From the NCBI GenBank assembly GCA_008711295.1, contig VUYV01000036.1, forward strand, positions 5,121,904 through 5,185,903: 64,000 nucleotides of DNA. The letters run 5' to 3'. The stretch comes from Anarhynchus alexandrinus. Its lineage: Eukaryota; Chordata; Aves; Charadriiformes; Charadriidae. The notes below the pieces were generated by a model that saw only the letters and a program-made list of their open reading frames with translations, was not told the DNA's origin and searched no databases. This document shows positions 1 to 11,900 of the stretch, in pieces. Position 1 is the first letter of the stretch; each line of letters begins with the position of its first letter. The position numbers and the translations under genes were made by a program.

Positions 1-733
1 CTAGTGTTTAAGAAAAATTTTTTGAAAACACCACACCTGATTAAGAGCTTCTCCAGTCTAAAGCCTATTCTTCACCACTAAATCTCACTGGTGGCGTAGT
101 ATTCATCTCCAAACCCGCACATTACTACAGTATGCCTTATTTTGGTTATTACAGTATGTTAACCACAAGTATCTGAGCAACCTTCAGTTGTGTATTAAAC
201 AACATAATTAGCTTTTGTCAAATGTCATAAGAGAGGACAATAGTTAATTAAAAATAAGAAACATCTATAAACAGATTCTTACAGAATGGGCACTCTGAAA
301 ATATCCCTCAAAATAGCAAAAAAAAGTTATGCACACATAAAAGGGCTATAAGAAAACCTCCTGATGTTAAACGATGCACTGGAAACTGGTAAAACAATTA
401 TACTATTATAGTTCTGCCCACATATAATTTTGTGAAATAAATTAAAATAAAGAAAGAACCTTCAGGGAACAAAAAAAAAGCATGTACTTTAAACTCAGTT
501 CATGGACTGTACCAACTACAGAAACGATAAAGAACGGGGTTTCTCCATATTTTATTTATAACCTGTATGAACTTGATGCATGTGTAGGAAGGAGACAACA
601 GATATGCTATCCTACATAATCACTGAATCTAATGAAAGTATACAAAGAAAAGAATTACAGCATGAATACAGTATGAAAATCATATAAAACATAAATTATT
701 CACATCATCGGTTCAAAACACAGCTATACTTAC
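1..733 (-). other. COL19A1: COL19A1 intron 3' of exon I (partial)
   Basis: This is the beginning of the intron that follows exon I; its donor reads GTAAGT. The sequence is AT-rich with short A runs. I see no further Gly-X-Y exon, mobile element or RNA gene, so the next collagen exon must lie beyond the window edge. Confidence 0.8.
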
Positions 734-769
734 TGGATCTCCCTTGTCCCCTTTTTCAGAAGGCTCTCC
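734..769 (-). CDS. COL19A1: COL19A1 exon I, start of COL4 helix (36 nt)
   Basis: The exon encodes GEPSEKGDKGDP (12 codons, phase 0 at both ends). It continues the collagen XIX triple helix just after the NC5 break. The acceptor is a good pyrimidine tract ending in TTAG and the donor is GTAAGT. The second triplet is SEK: serine stands where glycine is expected, although the three-residue register is kept. As I recall it, the human chain also has an imperfection here (GEPFTKGEK), so this looks like a real break in the helix and not a base-call error. The triplets are rich in K, E and D, which favours salt bridges between chains. The exon is shorter than the matching human stretch. Family assignment is firm; the exact gene rests on the neighbouring exons. 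Confidence 0.88.
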
Positions 770-1714
770 CTAAGGAAACACAGGAAAGAGGTTAACACAG
801 ATTTATTTCAAATGGTAAATAGTACATGTGTCTGGTTTTGGTGAAGAGTCCTTGAAAAATGTTTTTTTTTTTTTTAAACTATATATAAAATATAATTATA
901 TGGACTACAAAAGTTTACTTGATGGATGATGTTGATTTAATGACAAGACACGTGTGATCCTTTCAAGCAGGAGCACAAGGGAGGGTCAGGAACATGAACT
1001 AAAAAGAGTGATAATGCATACAAATCTGACAAATTCTCAAACACAAGTGCTTTATAACAAACAAAATAATGAATCTGTCATATCGACAGAGTAAAAAAAA
1101 AAGTTTCTGCCTGCATGAAAACTGTTTATACACAAGGATATGACCAAAGACACCAACTGGAAGCCTAACAGCTGAATAGCAAAATGCCTGGGTACATCAC
1201 ACGTTTCTAGAAAAACAGAGTACACACCTATTACCCAGTAACATCTCTCCCCCTCAAATCTTTCCTGAAAACTTAAGCTTAAACTGAAAGATGTTAAATT
1301 AGGAAGTTTATTTATAAATTTTAATAATTTAAAGACTCGTGCTTTTTCATATAGCTACTGAAGATCACATTTGTAACTTGAAAAAATATGAACGGCGTCT
1401 AATTCATGAGGCAATCACTGGTCATAAACTTATCTAAACATAATTTTAAACTGACATTCAGTAAAGGTCTGAATGCGTTTAAAGTTAAAGAGTTTGTGAA
1501 CTGTTGGAACAGGGAAATTTACTTGCATACATAAGTACTCTCTCAAGGAGCGGCTTGAATAAATTACTAAGGACATTCTGAGACTGACAGCTTTTCCTAT
1601 GCCCAAATATATTTTCCTGATTGTGAGTATATTTTCCAGGATTTGATTCATAATCAGTATGTTTAGCCACTTTCTAGTGTCACACATAAACACAGAAGTA
1701 AGGAATTCATTTAC
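770..1714 (-). other. COL19A1: COL19A1 intron between exons H and I (945 bp)
   Basis: A short AT-rich intron with a T/A-rich stretch near 860-900. No repeat family, RNA gene or extra collagen exon is visible. Intron limits are fixed by donor GTAAAT of exon H and the TTAG acceptor of exon I. Confidence 0.85.
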
Positions 1715-1759
1715 CTTTTCTCCTTTTGCACCAGTCATTCCCAATTCTCCTTTTTGACC
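1715..1759 (-). CDS. COL19A1: COL19A1 exon H, COL4 helix (45 nt)
   Basis: The exon encodes GQKGELGMTGAKGEK: five perfect Gly-X-Y triplets, phase 0, 45 nt, a classic collagen exon size. The donor is GTAAAT and the acceptor ends in AAAAG, a weaker acceptor than the others here. It corresponds to the human stretch I recall as GLPGFPGSVGPKGQK, also 15 residues. It holds KGE triplet junctions, known to stabilise collagen helices. An in-frame extension of the reading frame through the donor exists but ends within the intron and is not evidence for another isoform. Confidence 0.92.
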
Positions 1760-2552
1760 CTTTTAAGAAAATAAATTATATTTAAAACCTCTTATATTCT
1801 AACAACTACAAATAAACTCCTCCTCTCCTATAACTGTGCTTTGTTCTGTGTAAGACACAAAAATCTTAGCTTTTATGCAACAGAAATTTGAGATTTAATC
1901 ATCTCCAAATTAATTTAAATCACTTTTTTCTTTAGCAGATCTGCAGGCTTCTCAATTAAAAAAAAGGTTGTAAATCCTGCAACATATCTAGAGCATTTTT
2001 CTCTTCAAGTTTAATAGGCATTCAATTGACAAAAATTCATTCTGCTGTTAAACAGGACAGATGCCTATAAACAATATACTGTCATATGTTGTGGATTCAG
2101 AATCTGACCTCCCCGTAACTTTTATAGGCTTACTACAAGTATTTTTGGTACGGCAAGTCCCTTTGTTACGGAGAACCTGCTTTAAATATTCATGACTTAC
2201 TATTAAACATATTCTCTGAATTTTGGCTTTTTTAGAGTCTTTTCCCTCTAACTGGCAGGCCAGCTCATTTGACTTCTCCTCAGACAGTGTTATAGAAATG
2301 ACACATAATTCTTCCTGCATTTTCCCTTTCTGGCTATCATAGAGCAGAAGAGAAAGGCTCACGTGCTGCACCTGCAGGACGGCACCATGAGTTGGATATT
2401 GCACTACACAGATCATAGAGCCAGTCATATCCAAAATCTACTCCTTCAAACACCGTTGTGATAAATCAAATAAAAGGTACTGAGTAAAGGGTGGCAGAAA
2501 CACATTAGATAGGAGCTTTCAAATTTCTCCAAATTTCATCCAAAATGCTTAC
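1760..2552 (-). other. COL19A1: COL19A1 intron between exons G and H (793 bp)
   Basis: A short intron. It contains a minus-strand open frame of 128 codons (2048-2434) with no Gly-X-Y pattern and no recognisable domain, which I treat as chance. No mobile element is visible. Confidence 0.85.
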
Positions 2553-2615
2553 GATGTCTCCCTTCTGGCCTTTAGCTCCAGGGGTCCCCAGTAATCCTAG
2601 TAGTCTTGTATCACT
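2553..2615 (-). CDS. COL19A1: COL19A1 exon G, end of NC5 and start of COL4 (63 nt)
   Basis: The exon has 21 codons, phase 0, with acceptor TTTTTTTCCCAG and donor GTAAGC. It opens with non-collagenous residues SDTRLL and then moves into Gly-X-Y (GLLGTPGAKGQKGDI), so it carries the C-terminal edge of the NC5 break and the first triplets of the COL4 helix. The equivalent human exon, as I remember it, also begins with a charged non-collagenous stretch and ends in GLKGDKG-type triplets, but the two NC parts are very different. The first serine completes an Asn-Glu-Ser sequon begun in exon F. NC breaks in FACIT chains act as flexible hinges and are less conserved than the helices, which fits. Confidence 0.9.
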
Positions 2616-5600
2616 CTGGGAAAAAAATATCACCACAAAGATCAGAGAACAGAACATGTCACCGTTTATTTACAGTAACAATTTATTTACCATAGTAATT
2701 TCATGTAATTTACCAGTATGTAAATTCGGAAGTCCTAATTTACTACTAGAAAGGGATACTAAATGCCTATGCAGTACATCTAAGTAATGTATTGCAGCAA
2801 CACATTCTTTGTCCTGCATTCATACTCCAGTCAGAAGAGCAGAAGATGAACAAAAGCATAAAAGGGAAATGTCTATGTGGAATATTGCTATGCAAATCCG
2901 TGATTTTTTTTTTCCTTAAATCAATGTACAGAACATATTTTTATGCACATTATTACAGTACATTTCTCAAATATGTTAGAAAAGAACAATAAAATCACTT
3001 CTTTCCTGTAACAAAACCACAAGCTTTTTACTTTTGAGCAGCATGAAATGTAAAATAGAACTAATTTAAGTCTACTACAGTAGTGAGACAGAAGGAGGGG
3101 GAATGAACATGATCAAGAGGCTCCTCACACTGCTCCTGAAAGAAAACAGACAGGTTTAAGGACCAGGGGTTCAGGTTGTATACTTGCTCAGGCATTATTG
3201 CACTGCATCTATTTACTCTTCTGTACAAGGTAAAGACACAACAAAATACAAAACAAACGGTTTCCTCTTCACAAAGCCAGGCTCAGACTACCTAAGGGGA
3301 ACACGTCTTCTTTTAGTGACAATGGAAGAAGCAACAAAACCAATGACCCTGAAAAATGAGCTCGAGTCTGGACCCAAGGAGTCCAAGTCCATCTGCCACT
3401 GGGCTGAGTGGGAACACTGAGCAAGCCAGCTGCCCTTGCCATGCTCCAGTTTCTGTATCTCTAAAACGTGAAAACATCACGATGAATAAATGTGCCATTT
3501 ACACTCTCTTAACATTTTCAGAAGTTGATAACTGAATACAGCCTGAATAAAACTCATAATTATTTTATAAATAATAATGTCCTGAAGGATCTTCTTCAGT
3601 GCTTAGGGTTCATAACACTGTTACTACCCTAATTATCAAAATCAGCTCCAGAGCAAGAGGCAGATACCCAAAGAAGGGAACCTGAGTATTGCTGAGAAGT
3701 AGTTGACTACCACCTGACTGAGAACAATCGAGGTGTCCGTTAGTATGAATATACTATAGGTTATGATTTATTCTGAGTTGCGTATTTCTTTTGCATACGT
3801 GAAGGAAAAAAAGGTATTAGACAAAATAGCTACTTTATGCTCTATGCATTTTTATAGGTCATTTGCTCTTTACAACAAAATGTGAGTAAAATATGCCAAA
3901 GAAAATATCTTAGGAAAGTAATAATGAATTATTCAAGAATAATCTATAATTATTATGAATTATAATGATTTTGAAACATTTTCTGAGCAGATTGTGATGC
4001 AGTTTCAATTGCTTTGTCTTGTGGTTTCATTTTTGTGTGTTGGAGAACATTTTAGATTAAACTGATCTGCATGCCCTTTCCAAAGATGTTTAGAAGCAGG
4101 TTTGACTGAAGTGACCTTATATCTATTTACAGAAAACTGGTAAGTAAAAAAGATGACAAGCAGAGGCCCTGAAAGCCCAGGCAAAGGATGATAACAGAGG
4201 CCTGAGAGTGTATAAACACAAATCATGAGGCATCAGTTACCAGTCAGTGAAGGAATGTAACCTACAGAGCAGGGCAGAACCAGTTTCTTGGCATAACGAA
4301 GAGAACAAAATGAGTGTATCGAACACATGCAAAGCATCTCATTTACGCTGAAAGCGCAAAAGACATAACAAGAAGGAATGTAAAAATAGTCACACGCCTC
4401 ACAAGAACAGGCACAAAGGAAGAACAATGAGGGAAGAAATGCTCCAGCAATCTCCCACCCCATTAAGGATGAATGCTACTACTTATCCTCAGCAGGTTCC
4501 CCTCACCTTCATTAAAGAAAGACTGCTGATCTTGGTTTGCCATTCAGCACAATTTGCTGCTGCAATCAGCAATTGTGTTTATAGTGCTCTCTTTCACTGT
4601 ATACATGGATCAAGTAAATTATGCTTTTAAAGACTTGGACTCCAGCCTCCTCACGTGGTAAGGTGATTGATACTGAGCCAGAAAAAGCTTGGTTGCAACA
4701 AATTATTTAAATACATGATGCAGTTACAGCTGCTCATTGATACCATACAGAAATCAGAAGAATTGCAAATAATCTGCTAAGAAACAAATTATAGAAAAAA
4801 AGACATTATTAATTATGATGGGTCTTAGGATCTCTCTCACCGATTCCCCACATTTCTTGGTAGCAGTTTCTCATGATTCCTAGAAACACCAATGCAAAGA
4901 AGCCATACTAATATCCTCAGGAAAAAAAAATAAATTAAAATCTCTATAGCAACAAAAATGTGGTCACAACTTAAACACTATAAAAACCAAACTGAAAGAA
5001 GACCTTGTGAGATTCTTGAGAATATGTATAAAATGTTGGAAATTGAAAAGACCATTTCCTGTGGTGTGAGGAATCTCAAAAACCTCAGAATATCACTGAA
5101 ATATCACTGTACAAATGCAAATAATTGAGGCACATTGCAAATTATATGCTGGTTGGTACCTCCAAGGTGCAGTGAACAAAATCAGCATTCATCACACTCA
5201 GTAATAGCGAGGGGAAAAAAGAAAAGTTACTGGTGCATACATCTGTCTAAATGAATGCGCAATGGCAAAGCAGAAAAGCTGTCCTTGTCTTTGATGACCT
5301 CTTTGATGTCTTTGTCTTGTCCTTGATGGGAATATCCCATTCTCATCATAAAATGTATAGAAACTAATATATTTGCTGCAACAGTTGGAGACTTAAATTG
5401 ACTCTAGGAAAAGCTGAACATGTAGTTACAGAAAGTTTGCACGTTTAAAACCTGCTACTTGTATTAGAAAGCCATTTCCTCTCTCATCTGAAACCAAACA
5501 GCATTTCCTTGTTGAACAGTTAATTGCTCATGACAGAGTCATTAAAATCTTCAAACTAGACAGCTGAAGGAAGAAGAAAGTTGGTAAGCTGTACGGGATT

Positions 5601-7115
5601 TAAAAGATGATTAATTTATAGACACAGAGCAGCTGGTCTACATTTTCCCAGAATACTGTTAATTAGGAAACATAAGACAACTCAGGAATTCTTAGAGCCT
5701 TACAATGACAAGAAACGTGAGTTTTGGAGACAGGCTTGCCAGTTCCTGAAGATCACCACTGTTTGTGTCTCCTCCTGCAGAATTAACCTTAACGGAACTA
5801 TCAGGATAAAAGAGATTAATAGTCCAGAGATAGGGAATGAGTTATAATAAATATGGTATTGATAGAGGAAACAGGGCTGGCATTAGTGAAAGCTGCCTTT
5901 GGCAGGAAAAACAAACTGGTAAGAAAATCAAAGGTATAAAACCAAAACATAGAAAACTTTAACACATACATGTGAAATGGCAAACAAAACCAGAAACTAA
6001 GTTTCCTTAGTCCAGGACAGCATGTAATGTCCCTGTCCAGGACAGCATATAAAACTACGCTTAATTTCTAATGCACGTTCTAAGGTGATATACTGATTTG
6101 GAGTGGATTAAATATCAAAAATATCCGAGAAATCATTTCAGTGATAACAACAACTGGAAAGATATGTTTGACATGAATTTGGCCCCAGAATCCCTATTCA
6201 AAAAAAGATTTTAGTACTCATCTGGATATTTCATAAAAGAAAAATATCTAGAATTCACCTGCTCTTTATAGTTATGCATTTTAATATTAAAAGGAATGGG
6301 TGTCTTCCAGGTTTGACCTGCATGACTTCAGGTGTGATACACACAGTAACCTTTGTGTTGAGCAAATACTCCTGTAATAGTGCTTCATCAGTCTTTGAAT
6401 GAAATCTGATTTTCTAATCAGATAAGTTACATACTCCCTTTGGCATCAATTAAGAAAACTTGCGTGATCTTTGAATTATGATCCCTTATAATGGCAGACA
6501 CTACCACCGCTTAAATGATTTGAAAAATCTGTGGTAAGAATTTAAAAGCTCTGTCACATGGAACACTGTCCTATGCAATTCCAACTTTTTTTCTATGAAG
6601 TGCTTGTAGCTGCAGGAGGTTCTACAATTAAGACAATATTTTTATTAGTCTATGATACAAACATAAGGACAATTCTTATGAATTGCTAGCAGACCTTTTA
6701 AAATTATGCCTCCGTGTCTTTCTAGTCTACTTTTAGGATCACGACAGAGTAGGTCAAGAAAATAGAAATGTCATGTATGGTTTAGAGCAATTAGGTTTAG
6801 AGATGGGGAGCTGGTGCTTTACGCTAACAGCTAGGTGGTCCACCCACCTCCTTTTTCAGTTACACCAGGCAAAAATATGTGAGTAGAAGATGGATGGGAG
6901 GTAAGACACGTGGCAGCAGGACAGATGACACAGTAGGTATGTGACTGGAGCGCGGACCAAGCCTATACAGGGATGCATGAAGGGGACAGGGAAGGATCTA
7001 CCCTTTGGATGAATTTGGAACGTGGTTTGCAGGGATCAAAACTGTGGTCATTTCAATCTTAGATGCTTCTTAGCCATAAACACACACACAGAGACACTGT
7101 ATCAAATCTCCATAC
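2616..7115 (-). other. COL19A1: COL19A1 intron between exons F and G (4.5 kb)
   Basis: AT-rich intron without an identifiable mobile element. A short direct repeat of GTCCAGGACAGCAT lies near 6011-6048. A possible 39-nt pseudo-exon at 4841-4879 was examined and rejected. Nothing else is supported. Confidence 0.8.
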
Positions 7116-7169
7116 CTCATTATAATGCTTATTCAATGAATCCAGAATTCCTTTTAGTCCAGAAGTACC
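7116..7169 (-). CDS. COL19A1: COL19A1 exon F, end of COL5 and NC5 break (54 nt)
   Basis: The exon encodes GTSGLKGILDSLNKHYNE (18 codons, phase 0). Two Gly-X-Y triplets end the COL5 helix, then an 11-residue non-collagenous stretch (ILDSLNKHYNE) begins the NC5 domain. The acceptor has a seven-T run ending in CATATAG. The donor is GTATGG, a weak match to the consensus. The human counterpart, as I recall it, is GPPGIQGIHQTLGGYYNK: same length, same switch from collagen to non-collagen, and a shared Tyr-Asn near the end. This exon is the strongest structural marker of the gene after C-E. Skipping it would keep the frame, so the weak donor leaves room for alternative splicing, but nothing here proves it. 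Confidence 0.9.
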
Positions 7170-8936
7170 CTATATGGAAAAAAATGCATCAGAAGGTCAT
7201 TTTAATTTAATTCATATTATGTCTACATATCTGTATTCAAAGAGCAGTGGTCACGTAAAAGGGTTTAGATTTTTATTAGATTACACAGTAAATTATTTTT
7301 TGTAAGTGCATTATATCATTTTTTTCAGAGGAGAAGCAGAGTCAGTTTCTAAATCCCTGAGTTTTGAAAACTGGCAACTTCTTTCGGAGTGAATCAGTCT
7401 GTCAGAGAAGGCAGAGATGACATGCATATAAATTTTTAATACGAATCCCTTCTGGTACGAGCAGCAGTATCTTTGTCGTGCAGCATTTTAAAACTCTTTC
7501 CACTAACTCTAAGCACAAGTTTTGATGTAGAAGCAGCTCCTACTGTGAGCAAAGAGCTAGGTTTTTAACTTAGATGCAGAAAGGGAAATTAAGGAATGCC
7601 AGCACTCTCCAAAAGACTAACTTCCTAGTTTTATAGCATTGCAAGTTTTACCTATACACACACAAAGGATTTCAATGACGGAGAAGGAACTTCCTGCTCA
7701 AATATAAATTTAAGATGAAGAGATTAAAAAAATACGCTTGGGAAAAATAAAACATTTTAAGACATACTCTGCTACAAACTAGGCCCTCAGTGAGATTTTT
7801 AAGTGTTATAAATCAGGGCAGAAGAGAAAAAGTTGAGTAAAGGCCTTATGAATGAAAACTTGCGTAAATTTACAAATTAGCATAGTATTTCTCTTTAAGC
7901 TGAAGTTTTCATCACGCAATATGAACTACAGCCACTCATGATGGCGGTAAGAAATGTTTGACTACATTAATAAGATTACAATATACTCAGTTAAGTCACC
8001 TGGTCTGAAAGAGCTGCACTCAGCAGAGACAGGGCACAAAGGCAATTCTCCTCTGGGGCTTTTTATAATCACAGACAATTTACCATCCACAGCTTTTGTG
8101 TCAGTGGGTAAAATGTAGCTGGCATATATGCACCCTAAAGATTGCTTTAGGAAATTGAATTCTCTTCAGTTTTGAAAAGGGCTGTTCCTCAAGAAAATTG
8201 AGTTTGTTTATCAGTCAGAGATTGTATGTGAGAGATTAGTCAGAGATTTTATCACACAATTTAATTTTGTATGAGGTCTTTGTTAATTGTTTTATGTGCC
8301 CTGTTATTATACATACATCACATGACAGAAATGCTCTGGCGTTATGCATCATAAAAGGAAAGCAGCTTTCTACACTTTCAGAATAAGAATTTATTGAAAA
8401 TTTCTCCCATTTTCATGCTAAAGGACCTGTAAAACTATTATAGCAAGTCAGAGGTCAAAATCACTTCTCACCCAAGACAGAAATTGGTCAAGATGAAAAT
8501 ATTATTGCTTTCAACTGGTAAGACTTTTGTAACAAGTACTGCTGTAAAATTCACAGCAGGGCAGTGGCAATACTTCAAAGTATTCCTAGAAAAATTGAAA
8601 AATCTTCTATCCATTGATTTCACTTGGACATCCAAAGAAAATACTGAAATACCATGTATTCATCTGGGTTAATATAAGCTAAATAACCATTCCCTCTACT
8701 TTTCTAAGGAGGAGCCCAACTGTTTACTATCTCAGAGCTGCTGCTGTATAAACCATCAGGCAATTCAGGAAAAAAGATGATGACAGGAACAGCAATGATT
8801 TTGTCACAGATGGCTTTCCTCATATCTGATAATTCCACATGTGTATAGAAGATGCTGCTTGTGAACTGAATATCACAGACAATCCTTTATTATTTTTTAT
8901 TATTATATTTAATATATGTATTTATATTATATATAT

Positions 8937-8978
8937 TTATTATTATATTTAACACTTTTATTATTATATTTAACACTT
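8937..8978. repeat. 21-bp tandem repeat, two perfect copies
   Basis: The unit TTATTATTATATTTAACACT plus a final T occurs twice head to tail (8937-8957 and 8958-8978). It sits in a 100-bp stretch of nearly pure A/T that begins near 8885. No function is implied. Confidence 0.9.
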
Positions 8979-11900
8979 TTGCATTGCGGTACCAGTTGTA
9001 AGGATCACTAGGACGTAGTAAATGGATTTGTGGAAGCAGTGTAGTTCAACTTTTAAAAAATAATAGCTCTCATGAGTAAGGGAACTCCGACTATGGCTGC
9101 AAGGACAAACAATAGTGTCACAAAGCTGAAACTGAAAAGGATTTCCATTTTCAGAAAAGCATCATTCTCTTGGTGGTATAGATTAGGGTTCGTTTACAAA
9201 TAAAGAGCTTTATGCAGAGAATATTAGGTCTTCACAGATGTTACAATTGTCACAGTAGTTTAAATGCATTTTTGGGTGGACAATTAGTAATAAGAAGGAA
9301 AATCACCAAGTAGAAGGCATGCTCTTGTCCCACCACCAGAATATGGTAAGAAACCTGAGCCTCACAGCAATGACTCATGAAGACTGAAGAAGGCTTTCTT
9401 TCACTTATGCAACTATTCTGCATCATTTCTCTTAGCACCTTTGGAGGGGGGCAGGAGAGACCGTAGACAATTTCAAAACAAGAGACTTGCAATTTGTGCT
9501 CCTCCAGGAGGCTCACTCTTCAGGACGTTCACGTTTTTCAACATGTACAATTCCTGCATCTCTAACTGGGAGTAATGAGTCACAAGGGTGGTTCCTAAGT
9601 CCCAGTAGCAGGCTAAGCTGATGAACTGTTATTAATAACTTGAGAATTACCACAATGTAAAGTACTTGCATAAAAAGTAAGACACCAGTTTGGTGACATT
9701 GATTGTGTGATAAAATGAGATAGCTACTGTGAGGATGCACATTCCGAGGGTGGTATCTTTTGGCTTCTATGTAATCGTATTTTGAAGTGTTCCAACAAAG
9801 CATTTAAATGAGGTAGGTCATGATTTGCATTCTGACAGCAAAGCCTTCACCGGCAAGATGCATCTGCTCTATAGGAGTGCACAGAATGGCAAACACGCAA
9901 AGTTTTCCCACATGTAGAAGACCATTCTGTGAAGCCCTGATGGCTCTCCTTACCAGTAAGGGTACTTCCCTTGAGGTACTGAACTTCAAAAAGATGAGAA
10001 ACAGAACCACAATTTTGATTAACCAAACAGACTGCTACTTCCTTGGGGAAAAAAATTTCAATCTGATGGAAACTAACTAATAAAAGAGAGGCAATCACAA
10101 AGATCCCACGGAGTCCGAAGGTATAAAAAAACAGGAAGATGATAAAGCCAAATTAAAGTCAAACAGGCAGAAGTTATTAAAACTGATGGATAAATCAGTA
10201 AGACCTGGCAGAACATTATTGCAGCCTACCAGCCCAAGACAGGTGTGTTCTGAGACATCATCACTAAATTATGAAATATGATCCTATGTATTTTACTGTG
10301 ATTACATTGTTACAGAATGATAGTGGGACTTAAATACCTGGGGACACTAGGAAGATTTGGAAGTGACATGAAACATCTCAGATGCCTCACTCTCACTTTG
10401 TTCCCCAACATTGGAAGAGATACAAGGCCAGAAATTTTTCCATTCATTTTATTTTGGAAGTGAACTGTCACCTCAAATTTACGTTGAAAAGTGAGATAAA
10501 CATAGTCATGATCTTCCAACTGAGATGCTTACTCAGCTCTGATTTCTGAAGTTATTGCCAGAATTTTTACTTCAATATCCATATTAAAGATGGCAATCCA
10601 GAACTGGGACTGAATCGTGATGACACTGCCTACTTCTTAGATGTCTCTACTTCAACACTGTAATCCTGCAGTGTCAAATCCTTGAATCCAGAATCCTGGC
10701 AGGATTCTGTAATCCTGCAAGCAGTCAAAGATAAGAATTTATTCTCCCTTCTCATTTGCCACCATGTTGTTTCTTTTACTGTTTTTCCACAAATGAAACT
10801 GCTGCAACTACACAACGCAGGAATGCTGTACCTGCCACCAACTCCAACCTCTGATATTATTTGTACATCAAATAAATAATTTTTGACAAAACGGAAAGCC
10901 TTTGTAGATGTCACAGTTTTGAGAAACAGACATAACCTCAAAAAAAACCCAAACCCATAACTCCCTCATGACTAAGGCAGTCAAGGGGAACTTAAGGCAT
11001 TTGGGTTGCATTCTTGACTATGCCACAGCCTTTGTGTCACCAGAGGTAAACCACCTCTCTGGCTTTAGTCTTTCCATTTAAAAAAAAAATGATATAAATT
11101 GATATAAATTTAATAATTTTATCTTTCCATCATTCTTTCTAAAATAAAATTAATAAAATGAGTGTACACAACAGAAAATACTTTTCTTCAAGTGTGTTTT
11201 CCTAAACTCTAGTCTCTTTCTTCCCTTCCATCCTGTTTGTCTCCACTAATAGAGCTCCATAACACACTCTGAAGTCTCTACAGACAAAAAAAGAACCAGT
11301 AGTACTGGTTTGCAAGTGGAGAAGCAACGAAATTAACAGGAGTTGAAGAATTATTGTACAGGCAATTTCTAGCTTTTGAATGAGAATTTTGCACATCTGC
11401 CACTTTGGATGTTTTTCAGACTTGCTGCTTTGCAAACACCAATGAAAAGCTCACTTGAGCGGGGTTTCCTTTTTCTTTTTTAATATCAAGTTGTGTAATT
11501 GAAAGAAGTGAAGCACACAGAGGGTACAGTTGTATGAATAAGAAAAGAACTGAAAATGTGTCCTGATTGTTTTCCAAAATTACAAATAGTTTTCAGATGT
11601 TATTTCTATAGACAAGGCAGGAATAGAAACACAGGTGCTTAAAAGGAAATAGCTCCAAACTGTGAAATTACTGCGGTTTATAATATATTTCTCTCCCTTA
11701 ACTTTTACAGTTCATCTGCATTTCTTAAAGACGAGCCTGCTGAAAAAGTCTACCCAATTTCACAGTCTATGCAGTAAAATGTGTAACAAGTAAATTGCAC
11801 TAGTTGCATCTCAAGAACAGGCCATTTTGGAGAACACAGCACTGCAAGTGACTCAGTGTAATCACTTTATCCATCCATTTCAGATCTGTGCCTGCCCATT

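Noticed and set aside
2048..2434. 128-codon minus-strand open frame within the intron between exons G and H
   Set aside because: No collagen pattern, no recognisable domain and not bounded by splice sites; its length is within what chance gives over a window of this size.
4841..4879. Possible 39-nt minus-strand exon with acceptor GTTTCTAG and donor GTGAGA
   Set aside because: In the phase-0 frame required by the neighbours it has a TGA as third codon, and no frame shows Gly-X-Y. It would break the message, and the remembered human chain has no residues to fill it.
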